A program made the position numbers and the translations under genes. This document shows, in pieces, positions 56,155-64,000 of a DNA stretch of 64,000 nucleotides (its first letter is position 1; the number at the start of each line of letters is the position of its first letter). The stretch is taken from the NCBI GenBank assembly GCA_963666415.2, contig CAXXPD010000002.1, forward strand, positions 1,302,001-1,366,000. Reading direction: 5' to 3'. The DNA is from Bin87 sp963666415. GTDB taxonomy: Bacteria; Chloroflexota; Dehalococcoidia; Lucifugimonadales; UBA3495. The notes below the pieces were generated by a model, which ran no database searches, was not told the origin of the DNA, and worked only from the letters and a program-made list of their open reading frames with translations.

Positions 56155-57356
56155 GTGCTGACGAGAGATGTGAGCCCCGTGTGGGCTCGGGCGCTGCGAG
56201 CTATTCGGGCCGACCCTGACGTCATGTTGCACGCCGCGAAGGTGTCGGTCTGGGCGCGCTGGTTCGTGTGGCTCGTCGGCGTGGTCGAACTCGCCTATCG
56301 GCCGGGTTTCTGGTATGCCCACAACAAGTCGTACCTGCTCCTGGGCGTGCCGTTGGTGGCGTTCAACGGCTTTCTGCACTACCGGCTCCGTAGCAACCGG
56401 ACCGTGACCTGGCGCTGTCTGCTGTTCCTCAGCGCCATGGACATCGCGCTCATCACCGCCGCCGTCATCATCGGCGGCGAGTTCCACCTCTTCAGCTACG
56501 TGGCCTACTACCCCGCCCTGGCGCTGTTCGCCGTCGTGTTCACGTCGCTACCGCTCAGCCTCGGGTGGACTACCCTGGTTGCCGTCGTCTATGCGGTGGT
56601 CAGCCTCGCGACTGGCTCTGGTCTCGACTTTGATGCCGGTCAGGAAAAGGCCCTGCTCGCCAGGGTGATGGCGATGTACGGCGTCGTCGCGTGTGTGGTC
56701 GTTGTCGCCCGGTTCGAACGGGTGAGGCGGCACGAGGCCATGGAACGTGAGCTAGGGCTGCACCGGGAGCGCATTGAGCTATCCCAGTCCATACACGACA
56801 CGACGGCGCAGACCGCCTATATGGTCGGCTTGGGCATACAACGAGCCATGAGGCTGGCCGCTGAGTCCAACCAAAAGTTGACGGCCACCCTCGCCGCTAC
56901 CCTAGAGCTGTCGAAGGCCGCCATGTGGGGGTTGCGCCGTCCCATCGACCAGGGCTACATCTTCGAGGGGAGGGAGCTGGCCGGGGGCTTTGGTCTCATA
57001 CCGAGACGTTCGGGAAAATCGCGTCGGTGTCTGCCGAGATGTTGCAGACGGGCATCGAGCGGCCGCTTCCTGCGGAAACCTGCTCCCGCCTGTTTTCCAT
57101 CGCCCACAACGCCCTCACTAACGCTTTCCTGCACGCCCGAGCCAGCAGGGTTGAGGTCAGGCTGGACTTCGAGGCTGAACGCATCCGGCTGTCCGTGTCA
57201 GACGATGGGGTTGGCTTGCCCGACGACTACGCCGAGCGCGGCCGCGGCTTCAGGGGCATGAGGGCGGACGCCGAGCGGCTGTGGGGCAGGCTCATGGTGG
57301 AGACCGGTGAACGGGATGGCGGGACCACCGTCGCGTGCGAGATACCCTACGGGTAA
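56155..57356 (+). pseudogene. Membrane NarL-family histidine kinase, one-base frameshift
   Basis: From GTG 56155 there are several membrane helices (VWARWFVWLVGVVELAY, LLFLSAMDIALITAAVII, YPALALFAVVFTSLPLSLGW, and one more to about residue 185). A HisKA_3 helix follows with phospho-His in ELSQSIHDTTAQTAYMVGLG. The ATPase part continues in a different frame from LWSHTETFGKIASVSAEMLQ to NALTNAFLHARASRVEVRLD, then VSDDGVGLPDDY and RGRGFRGMRADAERL. Adding one G to the G5 run at 56983-56987 fuses them. The reading ends at 57356, 19 bases before its response regulator. It is either an assembly error or a recently lost sensor. Confidence 0.78.
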
Positions 57357-57375
57357 TTGATGAGAGGAGACCAGG

Positions 57376-58050
57376 ATGTGCACAGCGAAACAAATCAGGG
57401 TGATGATCGTGGACGACCATCCCATCATGCGGGAAGGCCTGCGCGATGCGCTTCAAGGCGAAGCGGACTTCGAGATCGTCGGATTGGCGGGAGACGGGGT
57501 CGAGGCGGTGATGATGGCACAGAGCGTTGTGCCCGACGTCATCGTCATGGACGTGATCATGCCGCACAAGGACGGCATCGAAGCCTGTCGGGAGATCATG
57601 GACCTCCTGCCGGACACGAAGGTGCTGATGCTGACGGCCTCCACCGTAGAGAATGCGGTGGTGGCCGCGGTCGCCGCTGGCGCTACGGGCTACCTGCAGA
57701 AGTCCTCCGGGGCGGAGGATCTGGCGGACGCCGTAAGAGAAGTGGCGGCGGGCCGGCTGCGGATACCCGACAATGCCATCAGGAGGGTGTTCGCGGTGGT
57801 CCACGGCCAGCGTGAACTCGGCACGCGCCGTGCCCTGGAGGCGCTGACCGGTAGGGAACGGGAGATCCTGACGCTGTTCGCCAGCGGGAGGTCGTACGCC
57901 GAGATCGCCGATGTGAAGGGCAATACCATGGCGACCATCAGGAACGCGATCTACCGCATGCAGGACAAGTTGGGAGCCACCACCAAGCAGGAGATCGTGG
58001 TCTGGGCCGTGCGCAACGGCCTGCTGGATGACGCGGAGCAGCGCGACTGA
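57376..58050 (+). CDS. NarL/FixJ-family response regulator
   Basis: This 224-residue regulator has a receiver domain (IRVMIVDDHPIMREGL with Asp13-Asp14, phospho-Asp59 in DVIVMDVIMPHKDG, and Lys in YLQKSSG). The C-terminal LuxR-type helix-turn-helix is LTGREREILTLFASGRSYAE, then GNTMATIRNAIYRMQDKLGA. It starts 19 bases after the cognate kinase with GAGGAGA upstream, so the two form an operon. Once phosphorylated it would dimerise and control unknown promoters. All functional residues are present even though the kinase gene carries an indel. Confidence 0.9.
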   Translation: MCTAKQIRVMIVDDHPIMREGLRDALQGEADFEIVGLAGDGVEAVMMAQSVVPDVIVMDVIMPHKDGIEACREIMDLLPDTKVLMLTASTVENAVVAAVAAGATGYLQKSSGAEDLADAVREVAAGRLRIPDNAIRRVFAVVHGQRELGTRRALEALTGREREILTLFASGRSYAEIADVKGNTMATIRNAIYRMQDKLGATTKQEIVVWAVRNGLLDDAEQRD

Positions 58051-58129
58051 CCCGGTGGCGCTGCGGAGGTCACTGGCATGACCATCGACGGAGCGGTGGA
58101 CAGCCTGCCGGTACCCCAACTACCGTCCA

Positions 58130-58356
58130 GTCCACAGTATCCCCAGGGTCTGTGCCTGGATAAAGGCTACGGCTTCGCTGAGTTGCGCTGCACTCTGGAC
58201 GACTTCGGCTTCACCGCCCACATACGTAGTCGAGGTGAAGAGGCACAGGCCATCAACAAGGAAGCTGGGTTCAAAGCCCGACGCTGGGTGGTGGAACGCA
58301 CTCATAGTTGGCTGAACCGCTTCCGGCGCATTTTGGTCCGTTGGGACAAGTTGTAA
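58130..58356 (+). pseudogene. IS5-family transposase fragment
   Basis: GLCLDKGYGFAELRCTLDDF, GFTAHIRSRGEEAQAI and RWVVERTHSWLNRFRRILVR follow the DDE pattern of IS5. It is cut on both sides; after WDKL the sequence joins the TGTAAAAGGCGGCGGTAA scar of the ISNCY element. A homologous piece is at 22340. Confidence 0.75.
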
Positions 58357-58419
58357 AAGGCGGCGGTAAAGTGGGCCACGTGGGCGGCTCTATCGTCGGC
58401 TTGCGGCTGTCGTAGTTCA

Positions 58420-58812
58420 GGGGAAATGTCCGCCTAAGTGTTCAGCAAAAATGTCACTCGGTTAGGCCTTGATCGTATCAGATGTGGATGCCGGTAGGGT
58501 TGCCGGCACCCGCCGCGTCGGTGGATTTTCGACATCGATGTATCGCCTTACGGTGTCTCTGTGGAGACCCAACTCTCTTGCCATCTTGCGAATGGACATG
58601 CCCTCGAGCTTGGCCTTCTGCACCGCGTCCCACCTGGCCTGTTGCAGAAACGTCGGTCTCCTGGGTGAAGCGGTCACCTTCGTGGAGACCACGTCTTCAT
58701 CGTCGATGACGGAGCCGTGGCCGTTTGCTGAGGCTACCATTGTCAGTGGATTAAGGACCGTTTCCCGAGGTTCGCTGAGGCCTTCCAGGCCTGGAGACTG
58801 GATGGCATCACC
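58420..58812 (-). pseudogene. ISNCY transposase, C-terminal remnant
   Basis: The frame encodes NGHGSVIDDEDVVSTKVTAS, then RRPTFLQQARWDAVQKAKLE and the terminal helix-turn-helix MSIRKMARELGLHRDTVRRY. It ends at 58462 like the intact copy. The element terminus with AAATGTCC and TGTTCAGC follows to about 58420. It is separated from its own 5' end (60538-60640) by the integrase-core IS, with most of the gene deleted. Confidence 0.8.
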
Positions 58813-60537
58813 TGATGATAGACGACAATTAGTCCTGCCGGCGCGCATTGCCTCAACAAAACCGTTACCCAACGCGATTGGTTGCCTCAAATAAAATGTT
58901 ACCCAAAAGCGGGGAGGCAATCGCGTGGGAGGAGGCATCAGCAAGATGGCAAAACAGGAATTGCTGGCGACGATCCGAGACCGTTACCGAGCTTCATCGA
59001 AGCGGGAGAAAAGCCGGATCCTCGACGAGTTCATCGCGGTGACCGGCCACCATCGCAAGCACGGCATCAGGCTGCTGGGGCAGTCCGGCGACGACGGAGA
59101 GCAGCAGCCGGCGGCAAAAAAAGGCCGACGCATCTACGACGAGGCCGTCCGCCAGGCGCTGATCGTGGTCTGGGAAGCCGCTGCCCGGATCTGCGGCAAG
59201 CGGCTGAAGGCGGCGTTGCCCCATCTGGTGGAGTCCATGGAGCGCCATGGCCACCTGGATCTGGACCCTGGGGTGCGTCAACGGCTGCTGGCGGCCAGCG
59301 CCGCCACCCTGGACCGGCTGCTCCAGCCCATCAGGACACCGGCGGGCCGCAAGCTCCGACGCAGGAGGCGGCAGTCGCCGGGCCGCAATATTCCGGTACG
59401 GACCTTCGCCGATTGGAATGCGCCGCCACCAGGATTCCTGGAGATTGACCTGGTGGTCCACCACGGCGGCTCCTGGTGGGGTTCCATGATCCACAGCCTG
59501 GTGGCCACCGATATCTGCACCGGCTGGACCGAGGCCGTGCCACTGCTGGCCCGGGAGCAATCCCTGGTAGTGGCAGGACTGGAGGCCATCGGGCGACAGT
59601 TGCCCTTCCCAGTCAAAGGCATCGACTCGGACAACGACAGCGTATTCATCAACGCTACTCTCACCAAGTACTGCGCCGAGCGGGGCATCGAGTTCACCCG
59701 TTCGCGGCCCTACCGCAAGAACGACCAGGCCTGGATCGAGCAGAAGAACGGCGCGGTGGTCCGCCACTTCGTCGGTCATGACCGCTACTCCGGCGCGGTG
59801 GCCGGACAAACCATGGCCCACCTGTACGGGGCGGTGCGACGGTACGTGAACTACTTCCAGCCGTCGTTCAAGTTGGTGGAGAAAACTCGGCACGGCTCCA
59901 GGGTCGTCAAGCGGTACAGCCCGCCAGCCACGCCCTGCGATCGGCTGATGCAGCATGACGCGGTCAGCGTAGAGATGAAGGCGGCGCTGAGTGAATATCG
60001 GGTCAAGTTGGACCCGGTGGCGCTGCTGCACGCCATCCGGGAAGCCCAGTCGGCCCTGGCCGCGGTTACGTTCCCCGCAATCCGGCCCACTCCCAGCGGC
60101 GAGAGCCTGGAACAGTTCCTGGCCAAGTTGCCCGACTGGTGGCGGCAGGATGCAGCGCATACCTCACGGGAGCGGCGGGTGCAACCGCCCCGCACCTGGC
60201 GAACTCGGCCCGACCCCTTCGAAGGAGTGTGGTGCGACGTGCTGTCCTGGTTGCAGGAAGACCCGGACGCCAGTGCGGTGGTATTGCTGGGCCGACTGCA
60301 AGAGGCTGAACCGGATCGGTTCAGCCGGGCTCACCTGCGGACGCTGCAGCGCAGGGTGCAGCAGTGGCGCGGCATCATGGCCAAAAAGCTGGTCTACGCC
60401 ACGGCTGGTGAGCCCATGGCGGGACCCGCTGCAATGCCGGAATTAGCGCTGGTTGGGGTGGACCCCAGGTGCTAAAGTTTCGGTAACATTTCTCAATGAG
60501 GCAACAGGCCGGCAGGACTAATTATCGTCTATCATCA
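58813..60537 (+). mobile_element. Intact integrase-core insertion sequence (1725 bp)
   Basis: The terminal inverted repeats begin TGATGATAGACGACAATTAG (58813) and, from the right end, TGATGATAGACGATAATTAG (60537). They match over 29 bases with one difference. One transposase gene fills the element. No direct target repeat is seen, because the host ISNCY copy lost DNA at this site. Remnants of the same family lie at 37333, 38010, 39808 and 45347. Confidence 0.85.
58946..60475 (+). CDS. Transposase with rve-type integrase core, family unassigned
   Basis: From ATG 58946 (GGAGG upstream; GTG 58925 is in frame) the product has 509 residues. It has an N-terminal basic/helical DNA-binding part (MAKQELLATIRDRYRASSKR) and a central integrase core. 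LEIDLVVHHGG carries the first Asp, GIDSDNDSVFINATL the second Asp, and RPYRKNDQAWIEQKNGAVVR the Glu with the usual spacing. The C-terminal 190 residues are helical and basic (HLRTLQRRVQQWRGIMAKKL). It is similar in design to IS481/IS21-type transposases but I cannot fix the family. It is intact. Confidence 0.82.
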   Translation: MAKQELLATIRDRYRASSKREKSRILDEFIAVTGHHRKHGIRLLGQSGDDGEQQPAAKKGRRIYDEAVRQALIVVWEAAARICGKRLKAALPHLVESMERHGHLDLDPGVRQRLLAASAATLDRLLQPIRTPAGRKLRRRRRQSPGRNIPVRTFADWNAPPPGFLEIDLVVHHGGSWWGSMIHSLVATDICTGWTEAVPLLAREQSLVVAGLEAIGRQLPFPVKGIDSDNDSVFINATLTKYCAERGIEFTRSRPYRKNDQAWIEQKNGAVVRHFVGHDRYSGAVAGQTMAHLYGAVRRYVNYFQPSFKLVEKTRHGSRVVKRYSPPATPCDRLMQHDAVSVEMKAALSEYRVKLDPVALLHAIREAQSALAAVTFPAIRPTPSGESLEQFLAKLPDWWRQDAAHTSRERRVQPPRTWRTRPDPFEGVWCDVLSWLQEDPDASAVVLLGRLQEAEPDRFSRAHLRTLQRRVQQWRGIMAKKLVYATAGEPMAGPAAMPELALVGVDPRC

Positions 60538-60640
60538 CATTCTCCATGCGGTGAGTGTGACATTTTTGCCGGCCAGTTAGCGCGGACCTTTTCGCTGAAC
60601 GTCGACACCACAGTGATACGTTTTTCCGACGCCATTGACA
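60538..60640 (-). mobile_element. ISNCY 5' terminal remnant
   Basis: The minus strand contains the transposase start region (ATGGAGAATGTGATG) and the subterminal GCCGGCCAGTTAGCG sequence. After it comes a 30-base core ending TGACACC, which is inverted relative to the intact copy at 12850. Beyond about 60640 the sequence is unique. Confidence 0.65.
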
Positions 60641-60899
60641 CCGGGCCGCACCCCGGCCTTCCACCAACGCCATACGGTGTGCGGTAGGCCCCGAGACGAC
60701 GGGAACGACGTAGGTTCTTCTGCTCTAATGTGCGCGCTGTCGAGGCATGGCGCAAGCGCTCCCAGAGCATGGCCGTAGGCCCTCTCCTATGGGAGGGCAG
60801 GGGCCCCATTCCTTTATGGCTCATACCGCGGGGGATCCAGGTCCCGGACGGAGCCGCCTGCCTCGCCCGTCCATCTGTGCTTGCTTTTCGCGTTGTCCA
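60641..60899. other. Region downstream of the repeat protein, no gene seen
   Basis: It contains GCCCTCTCC and GGGAGGGC near 60778-60800, which could fold as a weak stem just past the surface-protein stop (in its transcription direction). No ORF is supported. Confidence 0.35.
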
Positions 60900-63800
60900 T
60901 TACTGCCCAGGCCCGCTGACGGTGCGCTCCAGGCGGCTGGACAGCTCCTTGTCGCCGTCGGCGCAGATGGCCCCCTGCGCGTCGCAGTCCGTGGTGGCGG
61001 GCAGGGTGATCGTCACGTCGCCGTTGGAGTCCGGTTCGACGGTGACCTCCCAGCGGATATTGCTGCCGCTGACCAGCCGCCGTGCCCCGGCCACCGTGCC
61101 TCCCTCCACCGTGAACGCATGGTCCCGCAGCGTCTTGTAGCTGAAGTTTGTCTCAAGCTCCTCGCTGAAGGTGATCCTGAATTTGAAGTTGTCGCTGCCG
61201 TTGTGGGACGTCGGGACGCTTTCGAAACTTGCCGTCAGCGGAGGCCCCTTGCCGGTGAATTTCAGCGGGCTGGACAACATCGTCCCGTCAGCAGTGCAGA
61301 TGGCCCCCTGCGCGTCACAGTCCTCGGTGGCGGGCAGCTCGACGGTGACGTCCGCGCTGGAGTCCGGGCTGACGCTAATCTCCCACCGGATGTTGGGGGT
61401 GTCGCTGTCGCTGTCCAGCCGCCGGGCCCCGACCACAGTGCCGCCCGTCACCGTGAACGCATGGTCCCGCAGCGTCTTGTAGCTGAAGCCCGTCCCGAGC
61501 TCCTCACTGAACCGCAGTTCGAATTTGAACGCGTCCTGCCCGTCGTGCGACTCAGGGGCATCGTGGATGGCGGCTGTCAATGGGGTGGGCGCTGAAGCCA
61601 CTGCTACGGTAACTTCGCTCGTACGCGTCTCCTGGTTCCCCCCGTCGTCGGTGAAGCTGACCCGCACCTTGATGGTCTTGCCTTCGTCATCAGCGCCAAC
61701 AGTGTAGGCAGAACCGGTCGCGTCCTGGATATCCGTGTCTTCGGTCCCATCGTTTGCGATCCACTGGTAGGTGAAGATCGCGTTGGCCAACCCGTCGCTG
61801 TCTGATATGCCCGATGTTGATGCGGTCAGCATCTGTCCGACCTGCGCCGTCCCGCTGATCGTCGGCGCTCCGGTCGCGGCGCTGTTGGGTATGGCAGCCA
61901 CTGCTACGGTAACGTCGCTCGTACGCGTCTCCTGGTTCCCCCCGTCGTCGGTGAAGCTGACCCGCACCTTGATGGTCTTGCCTTCGTCATCGGTGCCAAC
62001 AGTGTAGGTAGAACCGGTCGCGTCCTGGATATCCGTGTCTTCGGTCCCATCGTTTGCGATCCACTGGTAGGTGAAGATCGCGTTGGCCAACCCGTCGCTG
62101 TCTGATATGCCCGATGTTGATGCGGTCAGCATCTGTCCGACCTGCGCCGTCCCGCTGATCGTCGGCGCTCCGGTCGCGGCGCTGTTGGGTATGGCAGCCA
62201 CTGCTACGGTAACGTCGCTCGTACGCGTCTCCTGGTTCCCCCCGTCGTCGGTGAAGCTGACCCGCACTTTGATGGTCTTGCCTTCGTCATCAGCGCCAAC
62301 AGTGTAGGCAGAACCGGTCGCGTCCTGGATATCCGTGTCTTCGGTCCCATCGTTTGCGATCCACTGGTAGGTGAAGATCGCGTTGGCCAACCCGTCGCTG
62401 TCTGATATGCCCGATGTTGATGCGGTCAGCATCTGTCCGACCTGCGCCGTCCCGCTGATCGTCGGCGCTCCGGTCGCGGCGCTGTTGGGTATGGCAGCCA
62501 CTGCTACGGTAACGTCGCTCGTACGCGTCTCCTGGTTCCCCCCGTCGTCGGTGAAGCTGACCCGCACCTTGATGGTCTTGCCTTCGTCATCGGTGCCAAC
62601 AGTGTAGGTAGAACCGGTCGCGTCCTGGATATCCGTGTCTTCGGTCCCATCGTTTGCGATCCACTGGTAGGTGAAGATCGCCTTGGCCAGCCCGTTGCTG
62701 TCTGATATCCCCGATGTTGATGCGGTCAGCATCTGTCCGACCTGCGCCGTCCCGCTGATCGTCGGCGCTCCGGTCGCGGCGCTGTTGGGTATGGCAGCCA
62801 CTGCTAATGAAGCCCTGGCCGCGCCGATGTGTCCGAGAGCCGCGTCGCGGCCCGAGGACGCGCTTGTGATCGTGCCGTCGTTGAGCGTCAGACTGTCGCC
62901 GTGCACGAACATCGAAGAATGCCTGCCGTCGTCATCGGCCAGCGTGTAGATGAATACGAGCTTCGTCGTGCCGCTGCCGCTGGTATAGGACGCGTTGCGG
63001 TCCAGCGTGGCGCCCAGTTGGATTCCGATCGAGGGCCTGCCGTCAGTCGTGTCGACGTTCACCTCCTCGCTGAAGGTGAGCGTCACCTGCACGGTCTCGT
63101 CCGGCGTCCACTCGTAGTCCGAGCCGGAATCGCTCAGCGCCGGCGAGCCCTTGATGGTGGGCGCCGTCCCGGTGATGCCAGGCCCGTTTTGTCGCTGGGA
63201 CCGCTGGCTCGGCGTGTCCCGTGGCGCCACCGATGCCGTGGGCGCGCTGGTCAAGGCTTCCGTGTAGCCAAATTCGTCATTGAAGACCACCTGCACCGTG
63301 ATAGTTTTGCCCTCATCATCGGTCACAAGCGTGTAGGTAGAACTCGTTGCGCTTTCTTTAGCCGTGTTTTCGGTGCCGTCGTTTGCGAACCACTGGTAGT
63401 TTAACGTGGAGGTGACGATGCCGTCAGTGTCCTGTATGTCGTCAGTGTCGGCGGTAAGTGTCTCCCCCACCTGCGCTGTGCCCGTAATGACAGGGCTGCC
63501 GGTGGCCGCGTTGTTGGGTGGAGCCGGTATTAATTGGAGCTCACTCCTCAGCGTCTCGGTATTGCCGCGGTCATCGAGAAAGGATACCCGCGCCTGAATG
63601 CCTTTGCCCCTATCGGCATCCTGGACCACGTATGTCCAGTTCCAAGTGGGGTATTCGGGATTTCGAACTCTCTCCTCGGCTAATGTCCTCGGGTCAATAC
63701 GAAACCACTGCCATGATAACTTGGTTAGATGACCATATAGAGATTGCGTGCCGTCTTCGTCCTGTACGTTGAACACGTCGCCGTGAAGTGAACGGCCAAA

Positions 63801-64000
63801 CCGCATTGCACCATAAGAGGTTATACGGACATTATAAGAGATTATACGGACATTCCCCGTTGCGGGGGTGTTGATTGTTTGCCGTTGAATGATCAGGCCA
63901 TCTACGTTTGCCACGAGGTTTTCGCTCACGACCTCCGCTTTCTTGAGGCATGGTTGGCCACGTCGATCGACATACCTATGGCTGTACACATCGGGACAAG
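60900..64000 (-). CDS. Repetitive Ig-like surface protein (5' end outside window)
   Basis: The minus-strand frame is open through the right edge, so the start and any signal peptide are outside. More than 1030 residues are visible. Going towards the C-terminus these are: a non-repetitive part; Ig-like modules of the type NSAATGAPTISGTAQVGQML then FTYQWIANDGTEDTDI; an SwmB-like module with WTPDETVQVTLTFSEEVNVD; then four 100-residue modules almost identical to each other (about 61600-62810). Two C-terminal modules follow with FSYKTLRDHAFTV and LPATTDCDAQGAICADG. No catalytic motif is present. It is probably a secreted adhesin or matrix protein whose length varies with the copy number of the repeat. 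Confidence 0.8.
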   Translation of the reverse strand, partial: CPDVYSHRYVDRRGQPCLKKAEVVSENLVANVDGLIIQRQTINTPATGNVRIISYNVRITSYGAMRFGRSLHGDVFNVQDEDGTQSLYGHLTKLSWQWFRIDPRTLAEERVRNPEYPTWNWTYVVQDADRGKGIQARVSFLDDRGNTETLRSELQLIPAPPNNAATGSPVITGTAQVGETLTADTDDIQDTDGIVTSTLNYQWFANDGTENTAKESATSSTYTLVTDDEGKTITVQVVFNDEFGYTEALTSAPTASVAPRDTPSQRSQRQNGPGITGTAPTIKGSPALSDSGSDYEWTPDETVQVTLTFSEEVNVDTTDGRPSIGIQLGATLDRNASYTSGSGTTKLVFIYTLADDDGRHSSMFVHGDSLTLNDGTITSASSGRDAALGHIGAARASLAVAAIPNSAATGAPTISGTAQVGQMLTASTSGISDSNGLAKAIFTYQWIANDGTEDTDIQDATGSTYTVGTDDEGKTIKVRVSFTDDGGNQETRTSDVTVAVAAIPNSAATGAPTISGTAQVGQMLTASTSGISDSDGLANAIFTYQWIANDGTEDTDIQDATGSAYTVGADDEGKTIKVRVSFTDDGGNQETRTSDVTVAVAAIPNSAATGAPTISGTAQVGQMLTASTSGISDSDGLANAIFTYQWIANDGTEDTDIQDATGSTYTVGTDDEGKTIKVRVSFTDDGGNQETRTSDVTVAVAAIPNSAATGAPTISGTAQVGQMLTASTSGISDSDGLANAIFTYQWIANDGTEDTDIQDATGSAYTVGADDEGKTIKVRVSFTDDGGNQETRTSEVTVAVASAPTPLTAAIHDAPESHDGQDAFKFELRFSEELGTGFSYKTLRDHAFTVTGGTVVGARRLDSDSDTPNIRWEISVSPDSSADVTVELPATEDCDAQGAICTADGTMLSSPLKFTGKGPPLTASFESVPTSHNGSDNFKFRITFSEELETNFSYKTLRDHAFTVEGGTVAGARRLVSGSNIRWEVTVEPDSNGDVTITLPATTDCDAQGAICADGDKELSSRLERTVSGPGQ
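61600..62810. repeat. Four tandem 300-bp coding repeats
   Basis: The 300-base period is exact: the same landmarks (for example CCTTCGTCATC) occur at 61681, 61981, 62281 and 62581. Two versions alternate. Copies 1 and 3 have CAGCGCCAACAGTGTAGGCA, and copies 2 and 4 have CGGTGCCAACAGTGTAGGTA, implying duplication of a 600-base dimer. Each copy encodes one Ig-like module of the surface protein. Confidence 0.92.

Noticed and set aside
58994..60160. 388-codon minus-strand ORF
   Set aside because: It is antisense to the integrase-core transposase, whose DDE residues are clear on the plus strand.
61600..62810. Regular repeats as a possible CRISPR array
   Set aside because: The period is 300 bases, the repeats are contiguous without unique spacers and they encode protein modules; no cas genes are present.
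1..64000. tRNA, rRNA, origin or attachment sites
   Set aside because: No cloverleaf-type sequence, rRNA segment, integrase with flanking direct repeats or origin-like box cluster was recognised by reading both strands.

Overview
The window is a mobile, heavily rearranged accessory region of a GC-rich bacterium. There is no rRNA, tRNA or housekeeping marker, so taxonomy rests on style only. A histidine kinase fused to an OmpR-type regulator, long FN3 surface proteins with a common leader, Ser/Thr-rich lipoprotein leaders and two short palindromic repeats would suit Chloroflexota (SAR202/Dehalococcoidia-like). I hold this loosely. At least five insertion sequence types are present (IS1380, ISNCY/IS1202-like, IS256, IS5 and an unassigned integrase-core element), together with fragments of IS701 and IS21. 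Many host genes end exactly where an element begins.

Layout. 0-3.2 kb: a type IIG-like restriction-modification protein runs off the left edge. 3.5-5.8 kb: a lipoprotein gene is cut by an IS1380. 6.2-11.2 kb: a helicase C-terminal remnant is followed by a two-gene module of a large P-loop GTPase and a Hanks-type kinase; this is the best candidate for an undescribed system. 11.2-12.9 kb: an ISNCY-type element. 13.1-16.3 kb: an hsdM remnant, a GIY-YIG protein, a HEPN/RES toxin-like protein and a truncated lipoprotein. 16.2-18.7 kb: a MITE, an IS701 remnant, a frameshifted IS256 and a broken phage-type gene. 18.9-22.5 kb: a PD-(D/E)XK protein and broken HNH, 5'-nucleotidase, DUF3800 and IS5 genes.

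22.6-31.5 kb: an SbcD/SbcC-like (YhaO/YhaN) pair, a second MITE copy, an AAA_13 ATPase gene split by an 862-bp IS5 with a TTA target duplication, and an hsdM 3' remnant. 31.5-37.0 kb: a decayed amino-acid-binding protein gene, then an intact oligopeptide-type ABC system (binding lipoprotein divergent from two permeases). 37-42 kb: decayed sequence with small genes (an acidic 45-residue peptide, a lipoprotein, a membrane protein plus winged-helix-like pair, two Cys-rich peptides) and an IS256 remnant carrying two palindromic mini-repeats. 42-44.7 kb: an HNH-like and a PD-(D/E)XK-like gene. 44.8-46 kb: nested IS wreckage.

46-52.8 kb: two paralogous FN3 surface proteins. 53.2-58.1 kb: a hybrid sensor kinase/regulator, an istB fragment, and a NarL-type kinase/regulator pair with the kinase frameshifted. 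58.1-60.7 kb: an intact integrase-core IS lying inside ISNCY remains. 60.9-64 kb: a repetitive surface protein runs off the right edge and contains near-identical 300-bp repeats.

Together the intact accessory genes (nucleases, SMC-like ATPases, RES toxin, GTPase-kinase, methyltransferase) look like a defence island being reshaped by transposons, beside nutrient-uptake, surface-adhesion and signalling genes. Three otherwise good genes carry single-base indels in runs of five identical bases, so either assembly error or recent decay must be considered.
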